Source: Sanderia malayensis (lineage: Eukaryota; Cnidaria; Scyphozoa; Semaeostomeae; Pelagiidae). From it: DNA of 64,000 nt. Each line of letters opens with the position of its first letter. Position 1 is the stretch's first letter. The stretch spans positions 806,001-870,000 of the forward strand of contig RQOL01000139.1 of NCBI GenBank assembly GCA_013076295.1, given 5' to 3'. Of this stretch, positions 12,086 through 20,913 are shown in pieces. The translations under genes were made by a program, and so were the position numbers. Below the pieces are notes generated by a model. It saw only the letters and a program-made list of their open reading frames with translations, searched no databases and was not told where the DNA came from.

Positions 12086-13046
12086 TTCAACATAGAATTT
12101 GAAAATGTTTTAAGACCATTAAGAGAAAAAATGAAGGAAGCAAGATCACAAGTACTTCAATAAAAAGTCAAGTCTACCAACCGAGCTGGAATATGCAGAT
12201 GACTCAGATTTCCCATTTGAATGTAAAAATGAAGCAGAACATCTGAAAAGAATAGTTAAGGAAACACTAGGGGAGAGAAATTTAAAAGTTAATGATGAGA
12301 AGACAGAGGAAACGTTTATAAATAAAAAAAAAGAAGAAGAGCAATGAAAAACGAAGAAAAACAAAGAAATTAGGATCGTTATTAGGAGATTATGAAGACA
12401 TGAGAAGGAGAGAACAACTTTCAAAAAATTGCAATGGCTGAAGTAAAGAAAATATGGAAAAAGTCAAAAATCAACAACAAGAGAAAATTACAGTTATACA
12501 AGACCCTAGTTAAACCAGTGTTGACATACAATTATGGAACATGGGGATTAACAAAGAAGGAAACAGAAACTCTTAATTGTATTCATCGTAAACAGCTGAG
12601 AAGAATATCACAAGGATACCGAAGTTTAACAAACAAACAATTGTACGAAGAATGTGAAGAAAGAGAGTTAAGCGAAGACATGAAAGATACTCGATGGAGA
12701 ACATTTGGGCCTATGCTAAGACTCCCATTAGAAGCACCATGTCAGCAGGCCATGGACTGGTACTTTGAGATACCAGATACTGCCAAAAAATACAGGGGAA
12801 ATCAATGAATAACATTGCCGGTGAAATTGCACAACGATATTGTAGAGGGAAACAACAAAAAAGATATAGAAGTAAAACAATTTAAAACTAGAGATGATTT
12901 AGTCGCATTGAGAGAACTAGCTAGAAACAGAGACAAATGGAAGGAACTTTCTAAAATAATTTGCAGCGTTGCATGAGGCAAACAGTGCATGTAACTTGCA
13001 AGCACTGCAAGCCGGATATGCTATATTATTATTATTATTTTTATTG
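12086..13046 (+). mobile_element. Non-LTR retrotransposon (LINE) reverse-transcriptase fragment inserted in the integrase
   Basis: The plus strand carries LEYADDSDF near 12187, the YADD catalytic box of LINE reverse transcriptases. Further on is a region (12434-12808) with IWKKSKINNKRKLQLYKTLV and YNYGTWGLTKKETETLN, the usual thumb and C-terminal part of these enzymes. It ends in TATTATTATTATTATTT at about 13024-13043, like the 3' tail of some LINE clades. Only the 3' end of the element is present and several frames are needed to read it. It splits the Polinton integrase. I could not define a target-site duplication. Confidence 0.75.
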
Positions 13047-13696
13047 ACAGCTCATGATCGCATACCGATGGATCGATGGTAGGTGTTGCTATAGGAATGA
13101 ACAAACTCTTGTAAATTATCGATGTATCTGAGAGTGTTTCTTGCTGTAAAGTATCTATACATGCGACCTTTTAGCGTTCTATTGAACCTCTCCACAATGG
13201 CTGCTTTTACTTCATTGTTAGCTGTGCAGAATCCAATGTCTTCTTTCTTCAGCAATTCTTGAAAATCTTTATTCATGAATTCACTCCCCTTATCTGACCT
13301 CACCTTTTGTGGCCGTCTTTCAAGCAAGATATCTTGAAAGGCTCTTACAATTTCTCCTGATGTTTTCCTCTTCAGAGGTTTCACCCAAGCATACTTACTG
13401 AATGTATCAATACAAGTTAATAGGAATGTAATGTTTTCATTCTCTTTCTTCAAATAAGCCATGTCAACAAGATCACATTCCCAGAAATAGTCTATATTGT
13501 TAGTAATTATTCTCTCACGTTTAAAATTCCTTCTACTGGGTTTATGTAATGAATTTGCTAAACTAGTTTTACTCCATTCCCTAACATCTTTAATTTTTAG
13601 ATTAGGGATCAACTTCTTAAATTCCCTATATGCTTTACCTAAACCCCCAAGAGAACCAGGCACAGAAGGATCAGAATATAACTTTTCAATATTCAT
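13047..13696 (-). pseudogene. Polinton integrase catalytic core (rve family)
   Basis: An intact minus-strand frame of about 214 residues (13052-13696) with the DDE triad: first Asp in FWECDLVDMAYL, second in KVRSDKGSEFMN, and Glu in AIVERFNRTLKGRMYRYF. An N-terminal KLYSDPSVPGSLGGL stretch is typical of Polinton integrases. The enzyme would integrate the element's DNA into chromosomes. Reading stops at YHRSIGMRS, where the LINE insertion begins; the C-terminal part is at 11803-12085. Confidence 0.88.
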
Positions 13697-13798
13697 AAAA
13701 CATTAATTAACAACTGCATCAACTTAACGTTTGAACATCGTTTCTTCCTTTTCCTTCTCCTCCATTTTGAATGATGTGTTGTTTTTATAACCATTTTT

Positions 13799-13933
13799 TC
13801 ATCTCCACTCACCTTCGGTGGTACTTTCTTCTTCCTTGTAACCTTCTTTTTCCGTCAGTGGAAGCTTGTTTGAGATTTCCTTCTCAGGTTCTTGTTTGCT
13901 GGGAAGCAAGATTAATTTCTCATAATCCATCAT
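13799..13933 (-). CDS. Small hypothetical Polinton protein, 44 aa
   Basis: A short minus-strand frame, MMDYEKLILLPSKQEPEKEI onward, ending EGEWR. It is rich in Glu and Lys and lies between the ATPase and integrase genes on the same strand. I do not recognise it. The position and the acidic/basic makeup suggest a small accessory protein, but it could be a decayed remnant of a longer gene. Confidence 0.4.
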   Translation of the reverse strand: MMDYEKLILLPSKQEPEKEISNKLPLTEKEGYKEEESTTEGEWR

Positions 13934-13973
13934 TATTATCATCTGTTACTGGTGCTTAAACATTCAACCCTAT

Positions 13974-14630
13974 TTATAGTTTTTTTGGTTTGAATATAAT
14001 CATTGGAGCTTCACGTGGAAAGATGTTTGTTCTAAATGGCACATCTTCATCAGTGGATCGGGTGAAATCACAGAGTAAGTATCCATATAATCTAGCAGTG
14101 GCGTCATTGTAGATATTAATAAATGTTTTCAGAGAAGATGGCATGATTTGCTGCGGAAGAAATTTGATTTGACTTCTATCTCTTGGATTTTTAAATAGAA
14201 CTTGATATTGTGTGTTCAGAGCAAGATTTCTCATTTCGCTACCTCTTGGAAATGGATTCTGCATCATCACAATTATGTTTATGTTAAGGTGAGACCTACC
14301 CTTTGTAAACAACTTCCCAAGGTCTTTAAAGTTTGCTATTTCATGCATTAGATCATCAACAATGATGGTTATCCTTTTCTTTGACCTTTCGATTTCCTCA
14401 TACAAGTTTTCAGGTAAGTCAACAATAAATCTACAATGACCTGGAAAAACTTTCTCAATGCGTTCTTTCTCGTCCCAGAGATCTACCACAAGTATAAATA
14501 TTGTCTGCCACCAACAATAATCGTGTTAAAGTTGTGTGATAGGTTTTCCACCCAAGTCGTCTTACCACTTCCACTAACACCAGATAATATTAGAGAAAAA
14601 GGCGCTTTGAATCTCAGATCATAAGTCATT
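13974..14630 (-). pseudogene. Polinton DNA-packaging-type ATPase (FtsK/HerA-like), frameshifted
   Basis: The minus strand opens at about 14630 with a Walker A P-loop (LSGVSGSGKTTW, near 14560-14590). It reaches GGRQYLY, and one base later the frame changes to a long segment with VDLWDEKERIE, then a Walker B-like strand (RITIIVDDLMHEI) and a downstream NINIIVMMQNPFPRG sensor-like segment. This order is that of Polinton/adenovirus-like packaging ATPases. The single-base frameshift near 14490 breaks the gene in this copy. Family members drive DNA into capsids. Confidence 0.8.
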
Positions 14631-14660
14631 TTTATAACACATTTCAACTAACATCATACT

Positions 14661-14670
14661 CCTTATATAA
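14661..14670 (-). promoter_or_regulatory. TATA box upstream of the ATPase gene
   Basis: TTATATAAGG on the minus strand, about 30-40 bases upstream of the ATPase start codon. The spacing would give a very short leader. Confidence 0.45.
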
Positions 14671-14873
14671 CAACATAGGAACTTTTACAATTAATTAAAC
14701 ATTGGAATTTGTGACGTTCTTATAACGTTCAAGGGAATGCTGTTTCACATACTCTCAAAACCATCTTACTCAGAGTTTGTAATACGTATCTTGATCTTTC
14801 TAGAGATTTTCCACTCAGCATTTCATTGTATAATCTTTCAAGCTGATCATTGTGATCGGAATGTTGTTTATGT

Positions 14874-15371
14874 TCAATCTTCAAGCATTGCTTTTTTGAA
14901 TGATTCCTTCCCCTCAGTTAACATGTTTGTACTTGCATAATCAATGTGAAATGTTATGAACTTGAATGCATTTGTTGCCATACAGTGTGCACTATGTTCA
15001 ATGTGAGGATCAATAATAGATTTGAAACACTTCTTACAATACTCCTTTGCTTTTCTTGAAATGTAATTCAGGAGGATTGCTGAATATGCTTCTTGAATCT
15101 TATCATTTGACAGTTGTTCAATTGATAACTTCATGTTAGAAGGTCTTTTTCTTTTAGATGATTTCACTACTGATTCATCATCACCCTTCCTTTTGGCTGA
15201 TTTAACTGCTAACTCGTCACTGGGTAGATCATCATAATCATCCTTCCTTTTAGGTGTGTCTTCAACATCATAAAGTAGCAAATTGAGCAGTGCCCTTATC
15301 ATTTCTTCATTGAGATTAACTCCAATCTTAGTTGGTTTCTCACCTTTCCACCTTCTTACACTGAGACAAAA
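14874..15371 (-). CDS. Hypothetical Polinton protein with acidic/basic linker, lower part
   Basis: Open on the minus strand from 15371. An initial SVRRWKGEKPTKIGVNLNEE is followed by repeated PKRKDD, AKRKGDD and SSKRKRPSN blocks that look like nuclear-localisation signals, then a C-terminal helical part containing CKKCFKSIIDPHIEHSAHC, a possible zinc site. The RRWKG...PTKIGVNL stretch faintly recalls the PC4 single-stranded-DNA-binding fold, but I would not rely on it. The segment at 15375-15770 probably belongs to the same gene, separated from it by a TAA and a frameshift. Confidence 0.45.
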   Translation of the reverse strand, partial: FCLSVRRWKGEKPTKIGVNLNEEMIRALLNLLLYDVEDTPKRKDDYDDLPSDELAVKSAKRKGDDESVVKSSKRKRPSNMKLSIEQLSNDKIQEAYSAILLNYISRKAKEYCKKCFKSIIDPHIEHSAHCMATNAFKFITFHIDYASTNMLTEGKESFKKAMLED

Positions 15372-15374
15372 TTA

Positions 15375-15770
15375 TTGTGGTTTATCTCCGTTTTGTTGAA
15401 TGTAAATTTCTATCTTAACCATACCATCACCAACAACATCTGGACGACCTTCTAACACTTCTGTGTATAGCGATAGAAACGTTATTGTTACTCTAGGTGA
15501 ATGTTATATTGCTTAGATATAACATTCACCTTCATTGATTCTGGTAAACTCTTTGAATCCTTTCCTTCAAATTCAACCTGTCCATCTTCACTGACAGGAG
15601 GATGATCTTTGATTATGGATAACAAACGCTTCAGCGTAATTTCTAAAAATCCTATGCTCTTTGTGAAACCCTTTTCTTTATTATTCACCTCCAGAGTTAG
15701 AGCATATTTATCACCAATGAGTTTTTTATGTAAAGGGAGGTTGTGACCAGGCCATCTCCATCAGTTCTGT
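15375..15770 (-). pseudogene. Hypothetical Polinton protein, upper part (broken)
   Basis: Minus-strand coding-like sequence in at least two frames: LTLEVNNKEKGFTKSIGFLE down to KVNVISKQYNIHLE, then RVTITFLSLYTEVLEGRPDV up to a TAA at 15372-15374. It leads directly into the 14874-15371 frame, so both are likely one gene with a frameshift and a stop. It begins just after the leader module at 15786-15830. Function unknown. Confidence 0.45.
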
Positions 15771-15785
15771 ATATTAGTTCGATTG

Positions 15786-15830
15786 TGAATTATTCTTGAG
15801 CTCTTATCTCCGCGAACTTCTTGTTTTGAA
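15786..15830 (-). promoter_or_regulatory. Duplicated leader module, copy 1
   Basis: About 45 bases reading on the minus strand as AAGAAGTTCGCGGAGATAAG then AGCTCAAGAATAATTCA. It nearly matches a second copy at 16541-16586. Both sit at the start of a minus-strand Polinton gene, which suggests a shared promoter or 5' untranslated segment. Confidence 0.6.
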
Positions 15831-15918
15831 TGAAATTTCGTTTGACATTCCTCTCTTTTTATTCTCTACCACCACTTTCATTAACCAATCAACAATCGAT
15901 TACATAATTGTTCGAATG

Positions 15919-15931
15919 TTCTAGAACCTTC
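15919..15931. promoter_or_regulatory. Heat-shock-element-like site
   Basis: TTCTAGAACCTTC, a perfect three-unit TTCnnGAAnnTTC heat-shock element. It is followed by TTTCGAAGTTTCTAG, which adds partial units. It lies in the gap upstream of the minus-strand gene that ends at 14874. A CCAAT box is at about 15886. Confidence 0.45.
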
Positions 15932-15986
15932 TTTCGAAGTTTCTAGTTATTATTGAAAGGTGGTGTTAGCATTCGAAGTTCGAATG

Positions 15987-15999
15987 TTCTAGAACTTTC
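15987..15999. promoter_or_regulatory. Second heat-shock-element-like site
   Basis: TTCTAGAACTTTC, again TTCnnGAAnnTTC, 68 bases from the first. The surrounding TTCGAATGTTCTAGAA is repeated at both sites. Confidence 0.45.
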
Positions 16000-16055
16000 T
16001 TTCGAAAGTGCTTGAGGTAAATTCTTTTACAATTTCTGTTTGAACTTTAATCATA

Positions 16056-16541
16056 TCAATTTAAAAATTTATACTGATTCCACTCTATTAAATCTCCAGT
16101 TAAATAATAATACAGCAACTTCGCCAACCTTCCATTTCCATCAGGAAAAGGATGAATCCATAATAACTATGCTGTATATTCTATTGGATTATAGTAATGC
16201 TGCCTCTTTATTAATCGGTTTAATAAAATTTCTATCTGATCAGGTTTACAACATTCCATTATCTCTGTTTCACTCATGTGTGGACATCTTACACTACTTG
16301 CAAATTTACCATGATATTCAGGTAAAATAAATTCATGTGTTTCTTTTACCATGTCAGTGTCGATTGTAAATCGAGTAAGGTAATTTCCATCAAGCACAAC
16401 CTCTCTTATCGTTCTTAGATATACATAAGCATCCTCTAAATTTGTCATGTTTATACATTCATCTTCACCTTCTGACTTTAAAATAGAATGTAACATCTTT
16501 CTTTTTATTTCATCAACATTAATTCTGTATACTCGATTCAT
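16056..16541 (-). pseudogene. Fic-domain protein (one in-frame stop)
   Basis: The minus-strand gene starts MNRVYRINVDE at 16541. About 124 residues of helical sequence lead to an in-frame TAG (16167-16169). The same frame continues into LLWIHPFPDGNGRLAKLLYY, which contains the complete Fic active-site motif HxFx(D/E)GNGRxx(R/K) at about 16128-16154, then ends at 16056. Fic enzymes transfer AMP or related groups to target hydroxyls; the His is catalytic and the Asp binds Mg. Only the stop separates the motif from its N-terminal part. The spacing before the motif (NPIEYTA then IHPF) is normal for the family. Fic genes are not part of the standard Polinton core set as I know it. Confidence 0.8.
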
Positions 16542-16586
16542 TATGAATTATTCTTGAGCTCCTATCTCCACAAACTTCTTATTGGA
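16541..16586 (-). promoter_or_regulatory. Duplicated leader module, copy 2 (Fic gene)
   Basis: The minus strand reads AAGAAGTTTGTGGAGATAGG then AGCTCAAGAATAATTCATA, and the Fic ATG follows at once. It is homologous to 15786-15830. The likeness continues a few bases into the following coding start (CGAnTATACAGAA). Confidence 0.6.
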
Positions 16587-16647
16587 AATGAGCTTTTTGT
16601 CTGAGATTCGTTCATCTACTTCTTTCAATTTTGTTCATTTAAAAATG

Positions 16648-16950
16648 TTAGGTTCTTACTCTTGCTATTTTTATAGATCTAGTCCCACTTCGTCTACCTT
16701 TCATATGCTTCTTTCGAACCAGCTTCCTTCGCATCCTCCACTTTCGACCACCTTGCATTTTCCTCATAGCTGTGTCTAAACCATATCCAGCTGCAACGAT
16801 TGCTCCACCTTTTGCAGCTTTCTTAACACCTCTCAATGCTATCTTCTTAAAAGCTTGTTTACTAACTCATTGTATTATCGCTCTTCCACCCTGTCTTACA
16901 GCTTGTTTAATAGCTTGTCTAGCTGCTACACGTGCTATTGCAGAACCCAT
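16648..16950 (-). pseudogene. Arg/Lys-rich core-like Polinton protein (one in-frame stop)
   Basis: Starts MGSAIARVAARQAIKQAVRQ at 16950. A TGA at 16867-16869 interrupts it, then the same frame continues with GVKKAAKGGAIVAAGYGLD and a very basic C-terminus (WRMRRKLVRKKHMKGRRSG). The Gly/Ala hydrophobic centre and Arg-rich end resemble DNA-condensing or membrane-active core proteins of adenovirus-like elements. A TATA box sits about 50 bases upstream. The stop disables this copy. Confidence 0.6.
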
Positions 16951-16998
16951 GTTTGTTGATTTCCTCTCTCCTCTCCTTTCACGTTTTCATATTCTATC

Positions 16999-17008
16999 CC
17001 TTTTATAC
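16999..17008 (-). promoter_or_regulatory. TATA box of the core-like gene
   Basis: GTATAAAAGG on the minus strand, 50-58 bases before the ATG at 16950. Confidence 0.5.
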
Positions 17009-17154
17009 TTTCCTTCACCCGTCATTAGTTTAGTTGCTTCAACTCCACAATAATCCTTCAACATATCGTCTATCAGCATTGATGCTACAACACCATGCTG
17101 CTATGCCAGCCATGATGATATTATAGCTATTAAATTGTAGTGTTTCTCCTTCTT

Positions 17155-17349
17155 TTATAATCTATTTCTTAAATTCTTCATCTGCATTACCCACTTATCG
17201 CGTTGTTTTTTCAATACTCCGGCAGCTCTCCAAAATTCTCTAGGGATGAACTGTAGGGGTTTTGGTTTTTTCCAACCCTTTTTCCACATTGTTGGTTTCA
17301 ACTCTCGCTGTAATCCTGGCAGTGGTGTTGCTGTAATAGCTGTTTTCAC
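17155..17349 (-). CDS. Small basic protein, 64 aa
   Basis: A minus-strand frame starting MKTAITATPLPGLQRELKP, with KKGWKKPKPLQFIPREFWRA in the middle and many Lys/Arg/Trp residues. It lies between the core-like gene and the second Fic-like gene and is likely another small virion or DNA-binding protein of the Polinton. No domain recognised. Confidence 0.4.
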   Translation of the reverse strand: MKTAITATPLPGLQRELKPTMWKKGWKKPKPLQFIPREFWRAAGVLKKQRDKWVMQMKNLRNRL

Positions 17350-17491
17350 AATCCAATTTTGTATATTCTTAAAGAGCCCCTTACCTACAAGCGTCCTAGA
17401 TCACTTTCTGTTAGACTTCCCCTTTCGTGCATGTATTCGCATCCTTCCCCTCCGACCTTATGCCATTTTGATTATTGTAATGATGCAGATT

Positions 17492-17501
17492 CCTTATATA
17501 G
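17492..17501 (-). promoter_or_regulatory. Possible TATA box for the 17155-17349 gene
   Basis: CTATATAAGG on the minus strand, about 145 bases upstream of the ATG at 17349. Same CTATATAAGG/TTATATAAGG type as the ATPase promoter. Confidence 0.35.
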
Positions 17502-17529
17502 ACCCATGCATACAAATAAAAACACGCAT

Positions 17530-17880
17530 TTACATGAGGATATCATTTTGTGTAATTTCAACATCTCCCCATTCTCTAAGAACACAATCATATTTAATGT
17601 TATAAAGTAAACAATCCACCCATAAACTACTAATATTGTATTGTTTCTTTGTGTGATGATAGATAATTTGCTTCTCTATCCAAAGGAGTATCACAGCAAA
17701 TCTTACCAAGTTTCCATTTCCATTAGAAAAACTTTTATTGAATAGTGTTTTCAAGGTATGATTGATCCCGTCTTTCCATTCATCTTCATTCACCGGAGAT
17801 TCTTCAATCAGCAACCCATCTTCAGCATCCCTAGATTGTGGTAGATTACCCAAATTAACGCTTATTCGAGCAAATCCCAT
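17530..17880 (-). CDS. Degenerate Fic-like protein, 116 aa
   Basis: The minus-strand frame MGFARISVNLGNLPQS onward contains LFNKSFSNGNGNLVRFAVIL near 17700-17745. This aligns with the Fic loop (HPFxDGNGRxxR), but His is replaced by Lys, the acidic residue by Asn and the first Arg by Asn, while GNG and the last Arg are kept. If it is a Fic fold it should lack normal AMP-transfer activity. It lies on the same strand about 1 kb from the intact-motif Fic pseudogene. An upstream frame (LGKVYKNLHKF) suggests that the true start is further 5'. Confidence 0.5.
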   Translation of the reverse strand: MGFARISVNLGNLPQSRDAEDGLLIEESPVNEDEWKDGINHTLKTLFNKSFSNGNGNLVRFAVILLWIEKQIIYHHTKKQYNISSLWVDCLLYNIKYDCVLREWGDVEITQNDILM

Positions 17881-17922
17881 AAACTTGTGTAAATTCTTGT
17901 ATACTTTCCCAAGACATATGCG

Positions 17923-18077
17923 TCAAACTTGAACCTTTGTATTAATGCCCATTACATCTCTAAAATGTTCCTTCAAATAGACTAAGAGCAAATCTTTTTT
18001 TGTTCTTTGTAGAAATGATCTAAAGTCATTAATTATAATGTGTGCTAATGTTAACAACATCTTTGCTACTGAGATAA
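17923..18077 (-). CDS. Fragment of hypothetical protein cut by a MITE
   Basis: The minus-strand frame IISVAKMLLTLAHIIINDF to DVMGINTKVQV holds a hydrophobic helix followed by a basic stretch. Its 5' side is replaced by the MITE at 18080-18623; residues beyond 18077 are MITE sequence. It may be the N-terminal part of the 17530-17880 gene. Function unknown. Confidence 0.35.
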
Positions 18078-18079
18078 TA

Positions 18080-18623
18080 CCGTAAATGACGAAATTAGCG
18101 CCCCCTGCCAAATAACTGCCGCTGCCGAATAAGCGCCCCCAGGGGTAAAGGGTATTTTTGTAATAAGCGCCCCTGTTTGAATAAGCGCCCCCTTCTTGAA
18201 TAACTGATGGTCAGAAGACGATCTGATCCATTGTTTCAAGGAAAAGCAGCTTTGCCAAGCTGGAAGGGAGGTTTTAAAAAGTCAATTGTCAATCCTAAGC
18301 GAAGTTGATCCATTTGAAATTGGGGAAAGCGATGTTGCAATAGCAGGACCTGAATTTCTAATGGTTCATTCTGACCATGAAGAGGATGAAGAAATCGACA
18401 TCTTATAGGGCATTTCATTTTTTAATTCTTTTGTATTAGGCCTGTTATAATATTCATCAAAAATGAACTGAAAGACAACTGGAAATAAATTTTCTCCCTT
18501 AAATTGTTTCAGCAAATATTAATAAGTGCCCCTGCCGAATTAACCGCCCCCGCTGAATAAGCGCCCCCTCTAAAAGTTCATTTTTTAAACAAGCGCCCTG
18601 GGCGCTAATTTGGTCATTTACGG
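18080..18623. mobile_element. MITE, 544 bp, TA target duplication, CCGTAAATGAC termini
   Basis: Terminal inverted repeats of about 25 bp: CCGTAAATGACGAAATTAGC at the left, and the reverse complement of CCGTAAATGACCAAATTAGC at the right. They are flanked by TA (18078-18079 and 18624-18625), as for Tc1/mariner-type elements. Just inside both ends are clusters of AATAAGCGCCCC-like words. No transposase gene. Confidence 0.8.
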
Positions 18624-18765
18624 TAAATGAAATCCGTCGTTTTTATAGATTACTCGAAATCCCTTCGAACGTCAATGAAGATGCCCATAATTTCCTTCTC
18701 TTATACCTTTACCACGTTCGAATGATGATGTAATTTTTTAGCCAATCAGACTATATTATTTCGTT

Positions 18766-18778
18766 TTCTAGAATGTTC
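18766..18778. promoter_or_regulatory. Third heat-shock-element-like site
   Basis: TTCTAGAATGTTC (TTCnnGAAnnTTC), with AGCCAATCAG, a CCAAT box, about 25 bases upstream. It lies between minus-strand genes to the left and the plus-strand frame at 18852. Confidence 0.45.
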
Positions 18779-18851
18779 TGATATTCTTTCAAATATTAGT
18801 TATTATGATTAGTTTATTTTAGAGTTTGAGAAGAAGAAGAGGAAGAACAAT

Positions 18852-19100
18852 ATGAATGTACTAAATATTGAAAATGGCATATTAATGGTATTTGAATGTC
18901 CGGTGTTTTGGACACTTTTACCTTTTTTAAGTATAAAACATCGCTGTTCGAGTAATAATGATGAAGGTTGTGATGATGGTGATGAAGAAAATTATGAAAA
19001 TAATGAAGTGATTATGAAGATCTTCATATATGCATTGAGGGATAAAAACATAAAAAGATTTACTATAATAAATGATGAAGAGGATGATGAACTAATTTAA
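18852..19100 (+). CDS. Hypothetical acidic protein, 82 aa
   Basis: MNVLNIENGILMVFECPVFW onward, with a central Asp/Glu/Asn-rich stretch (CDDGDEENYENNEV) and an acidic end. It follows the CCAAT and heat-shock-like sites and is the first plus-strand frame beyond the Polinton genes. Unrecognised; it might belong to the Polinton as a divergent gene or be a neighbour. Confidence 0.35.
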   Translation: MNVLNIENGILMVFECPVFWTLLPFLSIKHRCSSNNDEGCDDGDEENYENNEVIMKIFIYALRDKNIKRFTIINDEEDDELI

Positions 19101-19292
19101 TAATAATGATAATAATGGTAATAATGATAATTGAGAAAACGTATTACTGTGTGTATTCTTATATGTTTCTACCTCTCAACTGCCCTTGCATCACTTTGTG
19201 GCTCAAACCTTGTACCTTCAATTCATTATGAGGAGATCATTGAATCATTTAATGCTGATGTAGGTGAAGAAAATTATTCATGACCGATTCAT

Positions 19293-19841
19293 TTGAACCC
19301 GTACTATGAAGCTTTTATTGAGTATATAATTGGAAGAAAGGGTTATGTACCAAAATCATTAACATATTCCGAGTTAATATATAGAAAAGAAGAAATAAAA
19401 ACAGATCAGTTGAGAAGAATGTTAAGTCGTTGGAATGGAAGAAATGATAAAGAAGATTATATAGGTGTAAATGATGATGATATGTGTATTGATAGTGGTT
19501 TTGATGCTAGATTTGAGAGTGAATATAGTTTGGTGTTGATATTCAGAATGTTGTTAAATAAATTACGAAAGAACTACCCACCATTCCTAACGATTGAAAA
19601 AGGTTCCACAATAATGCTCTCAAAGGGAAAGAATGGAGAAAAAACATCAACTTCAACCTTTATGGTCTAATTGATGATGATATTGATAGACGAGAGTTGT
19701 GGCAATTCACTCCTCATTGGTATACAGATGATATACCAACATTAACAATTTGTAGAAGATGTGGAATGGAATGGAATAGATTTGCACAATGTGATTGCAA
19801 TATTACATGTAATGATGGGGATATCGATTCTTTAGTGCAAT
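19293..19841 (+). pseudogene. Hypothetical protein with C-terminal zinc-knuckle-like motif (frameshifted)
   Basis: MNPYYEAFIEYIIGRKGYVP opens a frame to about 19670. One frame change near 19630 leads into NINFNLYGLIDDDIDRRELW and ends with TICRRCGMEWNRFAQCDCN, a C-x2-C...C-x-C cluster that could bind zinc. No family recognised. It is acidic and Asn-rich like its neighbour at 18852. Confidence 0.4.
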
Positions 19842-20913
19842 AATTTTCTAATATGTCAATTAGTGAAAATCAGTTTAAAGAATGTGAATAACCGACAGAT
19901 GGTAATGATGTTAGTGAAACTCTACTCACTCCTAGTCATTCAGTTAAAAATTTGGACTAGCCAAGCTGAGTTTATTAATTATCTATCATCTTATTAATTA
20001 TAGTTTGTTTAATTGTTAATTGTTAATTTCTCAATTTTAATTGGTAATAGTTTAATTATGATAGTTTATGCAAATACTCACATGTCTTCTTGTCTACTCA
20101 ACCTATGGTCATGCATCAAGAAAGTGCTACTACAAGCTATTAAACTGCGCATGCGCCCCCGACAGGTGAGCTAGAACCGGCCTCGACAGGTGAGCCAGAA
20201 CCTGCCTTTTATATTCTACTCCCAGAGTTGCCCATATATATTAAAATATATAACAAAGAGGTTGCTATACCAACTAAAATAGTAACGAAGATAGATACAA
20301 TTCGCGAAATTATGTCTTCAAAAGAGTGCCACAAAGAATATCTGCTAGATATACACAAAGTATTGCAGCTATAAAATTCAGTAGAACTTTGATATGCAAC
20401 AGCAGAACATACATTTAATATGATGGATCAAATACAGACATAGCTAAGGTCTAGTATGACAGCAAACAGCTTAAGCAATAATATGTTTGCTAATCTGCAG
20501 AAATTAGCGCACAGACACCATCAACTCAGAAAAAGTTGTCAGTGAATTCGTTAAAAAATCAGAGAGACGCAAAAACTACTTTGGAATATTTTAAGGCTAT
20601 AAACGCATTTCATATTTCACATTTCAGAACTATATTCTGTTAAATGTTTTACTTATTCATCATATTTTGCAATAATTGCAAATGTGCCCTTTATGAGCAG
20701 CTACCCCGCCTCCTAACAATCATCCGGTGCCCCTGATCACAGCGTGTGATGGAGCAGAGAACATATTCTAGTGTCCGCCTTTTCGTGGTTTGTTGCTAAT
20801 TCCTCTACATGCTCAAACCCGTGCTGAGTGATTTTGATACAACTTTTATGCAGTGCAAAGTAAAGAACTCTTTCAAAGCGTTTCTTTCATTGATCCAGAC
20901 TTCTGGTACAAGT
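19842..20913. other. No recognised feature
   Basis: AT-rich non-coding sequence. The only structure seen is a short near-repeat near 20150-20210 (GACAGGTGAGCTAGAACC and GACAGGTGAGCCAGAACC) beside GCGCATGCGC. Confidence 0.6.

Larger units (their letters stand above)
1..18850 (-). mobile_element. Polinton/Maverick remnant (outer ends not resolved)
   Basis: A run of minus-strand genes with the gene set of self-synthesising Polinton (Maverick) transposons: a retroviral-type DDE integrase, an FtsK/HerA-like packaging ATPase, a capsid-like protein and small Lys/Arg-rich core-like proteins. Each gene tends to have its own TATA box, as is usual for these virus-like elements. Protein-primed DNA polymerase B, the cysteine protease and a major capsid protein were not seen; they may lie left of the window or be lost. 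Several genes are broken by stops, frameshifts and insertions, so this copy is dead. The right boundary is a guess, placed near the change of gene direction at about 18.8 kb. No terminal inverted repeat was identified. Confidence 0.8.

Noticed and set aside
13052..13696. Integrase of an LTR retrotransposon or retrovirus
   Set aside because: Neighbours are a packaging ATPase and capsid-like genes, with no gag, protease or reverse transcriptase on that strand, so Polinton fits better.
14874..15371. Firm PC4 or transcription-coactivator annotation
   Set aside because: Only one short stretch resembles PC4 and the gene is broken; kept as hypothetical.
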